From Mycoplasmatota bacterium (GTDB taxonomy: Bacteria; Bacillota_I; Bacilli_A; Izemoplasmatales; Izemoplasmataceae), in NCBI GenBank assembly GCA_030595255.1, contig JAUVDP010000003.1, positions 1-57,980 on the forward strand: a stretch of DNA of 57,980 nucleotides. The letters are read 5' to 3'. How positions within the stretch are numbered: position 1 is the first letter of the stretch; each line of letters opens with the position of its first letter. The translations under genes and the position numbers were made by a program. Below, in pieces: positions 25,065 to 33,482 of this stretch. Below the pieces are notes generated by a model. It ran no database searches, was not told the origin of the DNA, and saw only the letters and a program-made list of their open reading frames with translations.

Positions 25065-27407
25065 ATGTACAATATTAAGATGACAGCTAGGGATATTGTT
25101 AAGTTTATTCATAGCGGTGGAGATCTTACAAGTGAATACCAGTCTAATAAGAGAGCTTTAGAAGGAACAGAAGCTCATAAGTACCTTCAAGATAAGTATA
25201 AAACGACTGATAAAAAAGAGGTTTCTGTTGAAACTCTTTTTGAATATGAAGATTATTCATTCCATATTACTGGAAGAATGGATGGTTTAATCACTGAAGG
25301 TAATAAATTAATTATTGAAGAAATTAAAAGTACTAAAGTTGATTTATCAAATTTAGAAATAGATTCAAGACCTGAACACTTAATGCAGGCAAAAATGTAT
25401 GCGTATATGTATTTAGTTAATAATGATTTGAAATCAATAAATGTAAGATTAACTTATATTTATGTAGATGATTATAAAACTAAATCATTTAATAAGAGAT
25501 ATAACAAGTCACAATTAACTAAGTTTTTTAAAGATACTATTATTGAATATACTAAGTGGCTAGAGATATATAGGAAACATCAAGATGAGAAGATATTGTC
25601 TATTGAAGGCCTTAACTTCCCGTTTGACGAGTATAGAGAAGGACAATACAAGTTTATGGGAGCGATATATCAAACGCTTATAAACAAAGATATTTTATAC
25701 TCTATAGCTCCAACTGGAATAGGTAAGACAGTAGCTAGTCTATACTCAGCTTTAAAGACAATTAAAAATGAGAAAGAAAAAGTGTTTTATTTAACTGCGA
25801 AAAACGCAGGTAAAAAAATTGTTGTAGATACAGTGAATCTATTAAAAGAAAATGGACTTGTATGTAAAACAACTGTTATTAATTCAAAAGAAGCAATGTG
25901 TTTAATGGATACAGTAGATTGTGATCCAGATATTTGTCCTTATGCTAAAGGATTCTTTGATAGATTACGTCCTGCGATAAATGATATCTTTGTTCATGAT
26001 GATATATATGATATGAAGTTAATAAAAGATTATGGGAAATATCATAATATCTGTCCCCATGAATTTAGTTTATCAATATCAAATTATTCAGATGTTATTA
26101 TCTGTGATTATAACTATGCATTTGATCCAAGAACACATTTAATTAGATATTTTGAAGAAGAATATTATACTCCTAAGCTACTTGTAGATGAGGCACATAA
26201 CTTAGTTGACCGCTCTAGAAATATGTATAGTTCGTCTCTTAGAAAAAAGACTCTGATCAACTTGAAAAAGGCTACTACTAAAATCAAACCAAGTATTCGA
26301 GCTCAGATTACTAAACTTGTTAAATACATCGATGAATTTGTTGATAGTAACGAGATAATAAAATCGGGATTTTATTATCAAGATGATCTTGATTTTGAAC
26401 TTGTTACTTTAGTTGAAAGAGTTGTGAATAAGGTTGATCAAATCTTAACTGAAAATAAGAAGTTTAAGAATAGAAGAATTATATTAGATTGTTACTTTGA
26501 GTTACTTCAATTTGTGAGAATCACTGATTACTATGATAGTGATTATAAGTATGTTGTTGAAGTGAAAGATGATGATATTGTAGTTACTCAGACCTGTCTA
26601 GACGCCTCTAAACATATTTTAGAAGTGATTGAGAGAAGAGTAAGTGGAACGATATTTTTTAGTGCTACGCTATTCCCTGTAGATTACTATGTTAAGTTAA
26701 TAACTACTGGAGTTGGTAAGAGTGTTAAGATACCTTCACCATTTAAGCAATCAAACTTAGGTTTATTTGTTGATGATTCTACAAGTACTAGATATCGAGA
26801 TCGTGATAGAAGTATAATGAACATTATAGATTCTATCTACGCCCTTGCTGAGACTAAGGTAGGAAACTATATAGTATTCTTCCCTTCATATATTTATATG
26901 AATAAAGTATTAGAAGAATTCAATGAAGAAGATTATGATATCTTAATACAAAAGCCAGGTATGTCTTTTGTAAACAGAACAAAAATGTTACATGACTTTA
27001 GTAAAGTAGGGACAAGAAGTAAAGTTGCATTCTTCGTTCTTGGAGGAAGTTTCGCTGAAGGGATTGATTATATAGGTGATATGTTAAGTGGAGTATTAAT
27101 TATTGGAGTGGCAATGCCGCAGTTTAATAAATATAATGAACTTCTTAGAAGCCACTTTGATGAAGAGTTTGGAGAAGGATTTGACTATGCTTATACATAC
27201 CCAGGAATGAATAAAGTTATTCAAGCTGTAGGTAGAGTTATAAGAACAAAAAATGATATTGGAGTAGCAATTCTATTTGATGATAGATATTCTCATATTA
27301 AATATAAATCACTGTTTCCTATAAACTGGAATCACAATAAGAAAATAGGTAAAGGACAGTACTTACAATCATATCTAGAACAGTTTTGGAGAAACAAAAA
27401 GAAGTGA
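25065..27407 (+). CDS. PD-(D/E)XK nuclease fused to XPD/DinG-type Fe-S helicase
   Basis: 780 residues. The N-terminal 165 residues form a Cas4/RecB-like nuclease: GRMDGLI (Asp) and IIEEIKSTK (ExK). From about 190 the superfamily 2 helicase begins: YREGQYKFMGAIYQTL, Walker A APTGIGKT (near 222), then four cysteines near 280-330 (MCLMDTVDCDPDICPYAK, NICPHE) for a [4Fe-4S] cluster, then DEAH in LLVDEAHNLVD. The C-terminal motor ends QAVGRVIRT (motif VI). All catalytic motifs are intact. It should unwind and cut DNA in repair, 5'-3' by analogy with XPD/DinG. Stand-alone gene with its own promoter. Confidence 0.88.
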   Translation: MYNIKMTARDIVKFIHSGGDLTSEYQSNKRALEGTEAHKYLQDKYKTTDKKEVSVETLFEYEDYSFHITGRMDGLITEGNKLIIEEIKSTKVDLSNLEIDSRPEHLMQAKMYAYMYLVNNDLKSINVRLTYIYVDDYKTKSFNKRYNKSQLTKFFKDTIIEYTKWLEIYRKHQDEKILSIEGLNFPFDEYREGQYKFMGAIYQTLINKDILYSIAPTGIGKTVASLYSALKTIKNEKEKVFYLTAKNAGKKIVVDTVNLLKENGLVCKTTVINSKEAMCLMDTVDCDPDICPYAKGFFDRLRPAINDIFVHDDIYDMKLIKDYGKYHNICPHEFSLSISNYSDVIICDYNYAFDPRTHLIRYFEEEYYTPKLLVDEAHNLVDRSRNMYSSSLRKKTLINLKKATTKIKPSIRAQITKLVKYIDEFVDSNEIIKSGFYYQDDLDFELVTLVERVVNKVDQILTENKKFKNRRIILDCYFELLQFVRITDYYDSDYKYVVEVKDDDIVVTQTCLDASKHILEVIERRVSGTIFFSATLFPVDYYVKLITTGVGKSVKIPSPFKQSNLGLFVDDSTSTRYRDRDRSIMNIIDSIYALAETKVGNYIVFFPSYIYMNKVLEEFNEEDYDILIQKPGMSFVNRTKMLHDFSKVGTRSKVAFFVLGGSFAEGIDYIGDMLSGVLIIGVAMPQFNKYNELLRSHFDEEFGEGFDYAYTYPGMNKVIQAVGRVIRTKNDIGVAILFDDRYSHIKYKSLFPINWNHNKKIGKGQYLQSYLEQFWRNKKK

Positions 27408-27517
27408 AATATATTAATTGACCATCATTGCTATTTGTTATAAATATGATATATTTATTGTAATAACTCATATAATAGATAGGGTTATTATGGTAAAATG
27501 AAGTAGAGGTGATTTAA

Positions 27518-27598
27518 TTGGAAGTGATTATTAAAGAAGTAACAACAGATAGTATTATTATTGAAACAATTAAATTACCTATGATTGGTAAAAGGTAA
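27518..27598 (+). CDS. 26-residue TTG-start ORF coupled to radical SAM gene
   Basis: TAGAGGTGA is well spaced before a TTG at 27518. The frame runs 26 codons (MEVIIKEVTTDSIIIETIKL and six more) and ends TAATG, overlapping the ATG of the radical SAM gene, which has no ribosome site of its own. It may be a coupling leader or a genuine small partner peptide. I do not recognise it. Confidence 0.45.
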   Translation: MEVIIKEVTTDSIIIETIKLPMIGKR

Positions 27599-28473
27599 TG
27601 GAATTTATTTATGCAAAAAAACTAGTTCAAACAGTTAAATCAGATTATCCATGGTTTGGAGTAGATTATAATATGAATATATACCGTGGATGTAATCATG
27701 GTTGTATTTATTGTGACTCAAGAAGTTCTTGTTACCAAGTACATGATTTTGATACTGTTAAAGTTAAACAAGACGCTCCTATAAAAGTTGAAAATGAACT
27801 AAAGAGTAAACGTAAGAATGGCGTTATTGGGCTAGGAGCTATGAGTGATCCATATAATTATTATGAAAAAAAATTAAAATATACTAAAGATGTATTAAAA
27901 TCAATTAGTAAAAACCAGTTTGGAGTATTTATTATTACTAAAAGTGATTTAGTAATAAGAGATATAGATATCTTTAAAAGTATATCAAATCATAGTGTAT
28001 GTAATGTAGCGTTAACTATAACTACATATGATGAAGAATTAAAAAAAGAGATTGAGCCTTATTCTCCGAGTTCTAGTGATAGGTTTGATGCTATAAAGGA
28101 ATTAAGTGATAACGGAATATACACAGGAATTTTAATGATGCCTATTTTACCTTTTATCAACGATTCAATTGAAAATATTGAAAATATTGTTAAAAGAGCA
28201 AGTGAAGTTGGAGCTAACTATATATATCCATACTTTGGAGTAACTTTAAGAGATAATCAAAAAGATTATTATTTCATGAATATTAGTCCAAAGTTAGTGA
28301 AAAAGTATAAAACAATATATAAGGATTCTTATATGTGTACATCATTAAATAGTAAAAGTCTTAAAAAGCATTTTGAAATGTTATGTATTAAGTATGGGAT
28401 ATTATATAAGATGGATGATATTATTAATGAATCTAAAACATTTATTAAGAATAATCAAATTTCATTATTTTAG
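27598..28473 (+). CDS. SPL-type radical SAM protein
   Basis: 291 residues. RGCNHGCIYCDSR at about residues 30-42 has the CxxxCxxC cluster motif, so it binds a [4Fe-4S] cluster and S-adenosylmethionine. The following layout (GLGAMSDPYNYYEKK, VFIITKSDLVIRD, GILMMPILPFIND) matches the spore-photoproduct-lyase-like radical SAM family that is widespread outside spore formers. Whether it repairs DNA is unknown; no sporulation gene is present. Translation is coupled to the 26-codon ORF upstream, and the next gene follows 12 bp on. Confidence 0.82.
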   Translation: MEFIYAKKLVQTVKSDYPWFGVDYNMNIYRGCNHGCIYCDSRSSCYQVHDFDTVKVKQDAPIKVENELKSKRKNGVIGLGAMSDPYNYYEKKLKYTKDVLKSISKNQFGVFIITKSDLVIRDIDIFKSISNHSVCNVALTITTYDEELKKEIEPYSPSSSDRFDAIKELSDNGIYTGILMMPILPFINDSIENIENIVKRASEVGANYIYPYFGVTLRDNQKDYYFMNISPKLVKKYKTIYKDSYMCTSLNSKSLKKHFEMLCIKYGILYKMDDIINESKTFIKNNQISLF

Positions 28474-28485
28474 AGGAGGTATCTT

Positions 28486-29403
28486 ATGAAAGTACATGCA
28501 ACAAATGAGAAGCTACAAGCATTTTTAAAAGAGAACCCAATTAATGGAGTAACTATTGTTGATGATCCTTTTAGATGTACTTATTTAATTAGTGGTAGAT
28601 ATAATAAAAAGAATTATAACCAAAACCTAAAAGGGGTTATAATCCCTTATACTGGTCATAATCGTGTTGACATCGATGATCTAATAAGTGATAACTTAAT
28701 GCTTTTTATTACACCTACAAGAAGTAAGTATGTTGCTGAAAAGGCTGTTGCTTTAACGTTTGCTTTACTTGGTAATGTAATTACATATCATGAGTTATTA
28801 AAAGAAGGAAACTGGTCTTCTAGAAATAGTGATTCAAGAATTCCTTGGGTTAGCGTAGAAGGACTTAGTATTGGTTTATTCGGATATGGAAGAATAGGAA
28901 GAAAAATTCACAATATGTTAAAAGGATTTAATTGTGAATTTTATACAATTGAAAGAGAAAAAGAATATCCAAGTGATATTATTTTAGTTAAAAATTTAAC
29001 AAATTTAGTTCAATGTAGCGATATTATAATTATTTCTTCACCATTAAATCAAACAACTGAAAGTTTGTTTGATAAACAATTATTATCAAGAATGAAAAAT
29101 AAGTTTCTTATTAACGTTGGTCGTGGTAAAATAATTGAAGAAGAAAGTTTATATGATGCTTTAAAGAATAACAAATTAAAAGGATACGCTTCTGATGTTT
29201 GGTATAATTATCCTCAAGGAAAAGAAGTAATGCTTCCGTCAACTTATCCAATTCATGAATTTGATAATGTAGTCATGTCTAACCATTCAGGTGGATTTAC
29301 TACAAAGACAAACGAAGAAGTAAATCAGGATATATTAAAAACTTTAAAGAAATTAAAAGAAGAAAATTTTGAAGATAAACTTAACTTAAAGAACTTACAA
29401 TAG
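28486..29403 (+). CDS. D-2-hydroxyacid dehydrogenase family protein
   Basis: 305 residues. The Rossmann motif GLFGYGRIGRKI (near 128) binds NAD(P). NVGRGKIIEEESLYDAL (near 211) carries the catalytic Arg region, and SNHSGGF (near 265) the catalytic His. The N-terminal substrate domain is short and diverged from the usual lactate or phosphoglycerate dehydrogenases, so the hydroxyacid cannot be named. AGGAGG ribosome site; it lies between the radical SAM gene and the cyclophilin lipoprotein in one run (12 and 9 bp gaps). Confidence 0.85.
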   Translation: MKVHATNEKLQAFLKENPINGVTIVDDPFRCTYLISGRYNKKNYNQNLKGVIIPYTGHNRVDIDDLISDNLMLFITPTRSKYVAEKAVALTFALLGNVITYHELLKEGNWSSRNSDSRIPWVSVEGLSIGLFGYGRIGRKIHNMLKGFNCEFYTIEREKEYPSDIILVKNLTNLVQCSDIIIISSPLNQTTESLFDKQLLSRMKNKFLINVGRGKIIEEESLYDALKNNKLKGYASDVWYNYPQGKEVMLPSTYPIHEFDNVVMSNHSGGFTTKTNEEVNQDILKTLKKLKEENFEDKLNLKNLQ

Positions 29404-29412
29404 GAGAGACTT

Positions 29413-30087
29413 ATGAAAAAAATATTACTATTAGTTTTAAGCTTAGCTTTAGTGGTTACACTAGCTGGGTGTAAAGAAGATGATGTACCTGAATTTGAAT
29501 TTGATGTACCAGCTGAATATAATGTAAACCTACAAGAATTAGGATATGCAGAGTATCTTAGTTTCTCTAACCCTACTATTACAATAACTGTAGTAGATAT
29601 GGGAGAGATAGTTATACAGTTATTTCCAAGTGTTGCACCAAACACTGTGAATAGTTTTATTAATTATATTGATCTTGAAACTTATACAAATAATCAATTC
29701 CATAGAGTAGTTAATGGATTTATGATTCAAGGTGGATATGTGGATAATCCAAGTTGTTATATTGAGGGTGAATTAGGAAATAATGACTTTGAAAATGAAC
29801 TTAGTCATACACCTGGAGTATTAAGTATGGCAAGAGTTGGTGGAGATTATGATTCTGCGAATTCACAATTCTTTATCGTTCAACAAACTTCAACATTTTT
29901 AGACTTAGAATATGCTGGATTTGGAGGAGTAGTTAGTGGATTCCATATCATTGATTATATCGCTTCATTAAACAATCCTGAAATAAATGAACTTCCTATT
30001 GTACCTGTCTATATTGAGAGTATTACTATTGATTTAAATGGATATGTAGCAAGTGCACCAATATGTATAGATGAAGAAGCTGAATAA
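29413..30087 (+). CDS. cyclophilin-type peptidyl-prolyl isomerase lipoprotein
   Basis: 224 residues. A lipoprotein signal MKKILLLVLSLALVVTLAGC ends in a lipobox with Cys at 20. The cyclophilin domain (about 55-205) has IVIQLFPSVAPNTVNSF, FHRVVNGFMIQGG (catalytic Arg and the Phe/Met/Gln pocket) and NSQFFIVQ. It should fold secreted or surface proteins on the outer membrane face. Position 3 of the radical SAM-dehydrogenase run; a terminator overlaps its stop codon. Confidence 0.92.
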   Translation: MKKILLLVLSLALVVTLAGCKEDDVPEFEFDVPAEYNVNLQELGYAEYLSFSNPTITITVVDMGEIVIQLFPSVAPNTVNSFINYIDLETYTNNQFHRVVNGFMIQGGYVDNPSCYIEGELGNNDFENELSHTPGVLSMARVGGDYDSANSQFFIVQQTSTFLDLEYAGFGGVVSGFHIIDYIASLNNPEINELPIVPVYIESITIDLNGYVASAPICIDEEAE

Positions 30088-30099
30088 GCTTCTTTTTAT
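30074..30099 (+). terminator. terminator overlapping the cyclophilin stop codon
   Basis: AAGAAGCT/AGCTTCTT with a GAATA loop, followed by TTTATTTT. The left arm is inside the coding sequence. Confidence 0.75.
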
Positions 30100-30146
30100 T
30101 TTGGATGACGAAAGATACATGTTATAATGTCTTTAGGTGATTTAAT

Positions 30147-31235
30147 ATGAAAAAGTATGATGAAAGAGAAACCTTATTTTCAAGAATAAATCTTGAAAAA
30201 GGGACTAAAGAATATAATGAATTCTATAGTAAACATAAAGATTTAAAACATAAAGATGATTCTATAAGAAGAATTTCTTTTCGTCATGTATTAAGAAAGA
30301 GTGAACAGTTTAAGGATCTGTTTTTTCCTTTAACTACTAATAATAAATTATATATAAAGAATTTACATGATATGGTAGTAAACTATGAAGTAAAAGATAA
30401 AGTAGAAATTCCAAAAGAATTTTCAAAAAATATAAAAGAGATTACGAAATATTACGGAGCAACTGACGTTGGAATAGTTAAACTTGATGAACATAGTTAT
30501 TATTCTCATTCAGGTGGACTTAGTGAGAGTTTAGGAATAGACAATTATAATGATTTAATTAAACCTGAATATAAAACAGGGATTATCTTCACAGTTAAGA
30601 TGGATTTAGAGTTTATGAATAGAGCTCCTAACTTTGAAGAATTACTTACTACCGAACAGGCATATTTAAGAGTAGCTGAAGTAAGTGCAAGACTTGCATT
30701 GTATTTAAAATCGATTGGATATGATGCATATGCAAGTAATTCTGAAACTTATTTAGCTCCTTTAGTTCCACTTGCGTTTGACGCAGGTCTAGGTGAAATA
30801 GGAATGAGTAATCATTTAGTGACTTTAGAACATGGTGACAATGTTAGACTAGGTGCTGTGTTTACTAATATGGAATTAGACATTGATAAACCAGTAGATT
30901 TTGGATTACATGATTTTTGTAAGAAGTGCGCTTTGTGTTTAATAAATTGCCCTTCTAATTCTATAACTCATTTACCAAGAATGGTAAATGGAAGACAGTT
31001 TTATAAGTTTGATGAGAACTCATGTTTTGAATTGTGGACTAAAACAGGAACTGATTGTGGAGTGTGTATTCAAAGTTGTCCATTTACGCAAGGACTAGAT
31101 TTAGATAGGGTTGCTGGAAGTAGAGGCAATAATATATTAATAGAAGAATTAGTTCAAGAACATATAAAAAAACATACTAGAAGAAAATATACTAAAAAAG
31201 ATTTAGATATAGTTAAGATAGGTGAAGATGAGTGA
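30147..31235 (+). CDS. Fe-S protein of the QueG/reductive-dehalogenase superfamily
   Basis: 362 residues, no signal peptide, so cytoplasmic. The middle part has AYLRVAEVSARLALYLKSIG, then GLGEIGMSNHLVTLEHG and VRLGAVFTNMELDIDKP, a pattern shared with QueG and the cobalamin domain of reductive dehalogenases. The end has two [4Fe-4S] motifs: CKKCALCLINCPS and CGVCIQSCPF. QueG reduces epoxyqueuosine in tRNA; RdhA relatives cleave carbon-halogen bonds. The dehalogenase-like wording of the linker (ELDIDKPVDFG before the first cluster) makes me favour an RdhA-like orphan over true QueG. No RdhB-type anchor is adjacent. TATAAT at 30123-30128 is its promoter box. Confidence 0.7.
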   Translation: MKKYDERETLFSRINLEKGTKEYNEFYSKHKDLKHKDDSIRRISFRHVLRKSEQFKDLFFPLTTNNKLYIKNLHDMVVNYEVKDKVEIPKEFSKNIKEITKYYGATDVGIVKLDEHSYYSHSGGLSESLGIDNYNDLIKPEYKTGIIFTVKMDLEFMNRAPNFEELLTTEQAYLRVAEVSARLALYLKSIGYDAYASNSETYLAPLVPLAFDAGLGEIGMSNHLVTLEHGDNVRLGAVFTNMELDIDKPVDFGLHDFCKKCALCLINCPSNSITHLPRMVNGRQFYKFDENSCFELWTKTGTDCGVCIQSCPFTQGLDLDRVAGSRGNNILIEELVQEHIKKHTRRKYTKKDLDIVKIGEDE

Positions 31236-31465
31236 GAGTTGAAATAGATATACATGGACTTACTGAACAAATGGCTATTAAAACGCTTGAAAAATTCATC
31301 GTTTCTTGTGATAATTCTATTTCTGAAATTGTAGTAATACATGGATACCATGGAGGGAATGCTTTAAAAGATATGGTAAGAAATCCAAACAAGTTAAGAA
31401 GTAAAAAGATAAGAAAAAGAAAGTTATCATTAAATCAAGGAGAAACTATTTTACAATTATATTAG
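31232..31465 (+). CDS. small Smr-domain protein, 77 aa
   Basis: Starts with GTG at 31232, overlapping the previous stop (GTGA), and shows the Smr core: DIHGLTEQMAIKTLEKFI (the LDLHG-like motif) and IVVIHGYHGGNALKDMV (the G-K/N turn). Smr domains bind or nick branched DNA or act as RNases in ribosome rescue. Here the domain stands alone without MutS2 and is near minimal length, with a basic stretch (RSKKIRKRKL) suited to nucleic acid. Coupled to the Fe-S protein gene. Confidence 0.78.
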   Translation: MRVEIDIHGLTEQMAIKTLEKFIVSCDNSISEIVVIHGYHGGNALKDMVRNPNKLRSKKIRKRKLSLNQGETILQLY

Positions 31466-31475
31466 GAGTGGTTAT

Positions 31476-31838
31476 ATGAAAAAACAAAACCCAATATATT
31501 TATTCACTACATTGATGTCTTTAGGAGTTGCTGGTTTTTTACTATTTATATTAGTATCAGCATTTGGTATTCCAATATATATATTAGCTATCATATTTTT
31601 TGGAGTACTACTAGGGTTTGTTCTGTTTATATCTAATAGACTTACCAATAATTCTATTGAACATAGATTTGAAAGATTAAAAGAGTGTGAAGTTTGTAAG
31701 ACGTTTATTCCTAAAGATTCACAGTTTTGTCCAAGTTGTGGAGTAGATTTTTCGGATACTCCTGTATGTGAGTACTGTGGACATGAAAATAAAGTAGACG
31801 CTACAGTTTGTGAAAACTGTAACGGTCTAATTAAGTAG
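31476..31838 (+). CDS. membrane protein with two zinc ribbons
   Basis: 120 residues. Two membrane helices (about 8-30 and 34-55) are followed by a cytoplasmic tail with two zinc ribbons: CEVCKTFIP...CPSC and CEYCGHENK...CENC, each with two CxxC pairs. Such tails mediate protein or nucleic-acid contacts; nothing more specific can be said. It precedes a related gene by 6 bp, and both belong to the run ending in the MFS carrier. AGGAGTG ribosome site. Confidence 0.72.
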   Translation: MKKQNPIYLFTTLMSLGVAGFLLFILVSAFGIPIYILAIIFFGVLLGFVLFISNRLTNNSIEHRFERLKECEVCKTFIPKDSQFCPSCGVDFSDTPVCEYCGHENKVDATVCENCNGLIK

Positions 31839-31844
31839 GCTGTT

Positions 31845-32180
31845 ATGAAAAATTATACAATGATGATGATCACCTCAATAGCTGGGTCATTACTAGGATT
31901 AATCTTACTTATTGCATCGTATTTTTTAGGATCAATGTTTTTATTCTTTATGGGAATATTGTTTGTAATTTTAGGAGTACTATCATTAATATTAGTTAAT
32001 TCTTTAAAAATCTTTATGATGGATAAAGAATTAAACATAGAAGCATTAAAAAAAGCAGGACTAACAATTATTAAATGTAGTAATTGTTTAAAGGACAATG
32101 TACTTGAAGATCAGTACTGTGTTCATTGCGGAGAAAGATTAGGTAATGAAAATGAAATACAAGAAGAATATAAAACTTGA
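31845..32180 (+). CDS. membrane protein with one zinc ribbon
   Basis: 111 residues. Two membrane helices (about 5-27 and 31-55), then a linker and a zinc ribbon CSNCLKDNV...CVHCGERLG. Same plan as the gene before it, so a shortened paralogue. It has no clear ribosome site, and the 6-bp gap suggests coupling. Its 3' end overlaps the MFS gene by 35 bp in another frame. Confidence 0.68.
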   Translation: MKNYTMMMITSIAGSLLGLILLIASYFLGSMFLFFMGILFVILGVLSLILVNSLKIFMMDKELNIEALKKAGLTIIKCSNCLKDNVLEDQYCVHCGERLGNENEIQEEYKT

Positions 32181-33336
32181 TTATTTACATACCTTTGTAA
32201 GAAATATAAATTTCACTCAAGGATTTTGGTTGTTATTTTTAATTCAAGTTAAGCATTTTAGTTTAATAGAAGTCGGGTTACTGGAAACAGTATTCCATAT
32301 GACAAGTTTATCAATGGAAGTACCTACAGGTGTAATTGCAGATGTTTTTGGTCGTAAAGTCAGTAGATTACTTGGTATTTTCTCATATTTTATCTATATA
32401 GTAATTATGTTAGTATCACCAAATTTCTATATAATACTAATTGGATTTATTTTCTGTGGGTTATCTTATACATTTGAATCAGGAAGTGGAGAAGCACTTG
32501 TATATGATTCACTTAAATTAGACGGAGAAGAAAATAGATTTATGTCAGTTAATGGTAATAAGGAAGTTATCTTTCAAATCGCCAGTTTTATTAGTTTAGT
32601 ACTAGCTGGATTCATCATTTCAATTAACTATGATTTAGCATGGTATATTACCGGTGGAATGTACTTATTAGCTATGACAACTATTATATTAATGAGAGAA
32701 ACTCCACTTTTAGAAAAACTGAAGAAATCATCAATTAAACAGTTATTATATAATCAATATATTATGACTACTAAAACAGTATTTAATAATAAAAGGTTAT
32801 TATATTTAATTATTATTGGAGCGATGGTTGCTGCTCCAATAACATCACTATTTTTATATCTTCCTGATCACCTAACTACATTAGGTTATGAGAAGTGGGA
32901 GATCGGAATATTTTTAGGTCTTCATGCATTATTTAGTGGTCTTGGTGGATATTATGCTCATCGACTTGAAAAGAAATATAAGGAAAAGAAAATACTATAC
33001 TTTATACCACTATTTGTAACAGTTAGTTTTTGGCTAATGCTAGTTGATAGTATAATAATAGTTCCATTCATTTTATTAGGATTCTTTGATAGTGTATTTT
33101 ATGTTGTACTTGGAGATTATATCAATAGAATTATTCCTTCAGAAATTAGAGCTTCAGCGCTTAGTTTCGGTGGATTGATGTTTAGTTTAGTAATGATTGT
33201 AATATTCCCTATTATTGGACTTATAGGAGATTTGTATTCACTGTGGACTGGATTCTTTATATTAGCAGTGATAATATCATTATTCTATTTATTCTTGTTA
33301 AAAGTACTAAAGGGAAACCATTTAAATCAAATATAA
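32146..33336 (+). CDS. MFS transporter
   Basis: 396 residues with about 12 membrane helices. The loop between helices 2 and 3 reads EVPTGVIADVFGRK, the major-facilitator motif A (G-x-x-x-D-x-x-G-R-K). The central cytoplasmic loop is short and basic. This subgroup (GVIADxxGRK with FESGSGEALVYDS) is common among Bacillota multidrug-type carriers of unknown substrate. An ATG at 32152 is an equally possible start. Last gene of the QueG-like/Smr/zinc-ribbon run. Confidence 0.85.
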   Translation: MKMKYKKNIKLDYLHTFVRNINFTQGFWLLFLIQVKHFSLIEVGLLETVFHMTSLSMEVPTGVIADVFGRKVSRLLGIFSYFIYIVIMLVSPNFYIILIGFIFCGLSYTFESGSGEALVYDSLKLDGEENRFMSVNGNKEVIFQIASFISLVLAGFIISINYDLAWYITGGMYLLAMTTIILMRETPLLEKLKKSSIKQLLYNQYIMTTKTVFNNKRLLYLIIIGAMVAAPITSLFLYLPDHLTTLGYEKWEIGIFLGLHALFSGLGGYYAHRLEKKYKEKKILYFIPLFVTVSFWLMLVDSIIIVPFILLGFFDSVFYVVLGDYINRIIPSEIRASALSFGGLMFSLVMIVIFPIIGLIGDLYSLWTGFFILAVIISLFYLFLLKVLKGNHLNQI

Positions 33337-33362
33337 AAGACGTTAACTATAACGTCTTTTTT
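33335..33362 (+). terminator. terminator after MFS gene
   Basis: AAAAGACGTTA/TAACGTCTTTT with an ACTA loop, followed by T residues. Confidence 0.85.
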
Positions 33363-33383
33363 AAAGGAAAAAAAGGGTGGAAA

Positions 33384-33444
33384 TGAAAACGCTTTATGAT
33401 ATACTATTCATAGATAAAAATTAGTTTGATTAGCAACTAATTTT
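33384..33444 (+). promoter_or_regulatory. nfnAB upstream region: cre-like box and inverted repeat
   Basis: TGAAAACGCTTTAT (33384-33397) matches the CcpA site consensus (TGNAANCGNNNNCA) at all but the last two defined bases. TATACT (33400-33405) lies just after. AAAATTAGT/ACTAATTTT (33417-33425, 33436-33444) is a perfect 9-bp inverted repeat with a 10-base loop and no T-run, so an operator or leader hairpin rather than a terminator. The regulator is unknown. Confidence 0.35.
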
Positions 33445-33482
33445 AATAGTATTAATAAATATAAAGAAAGACAGGTGTTATT

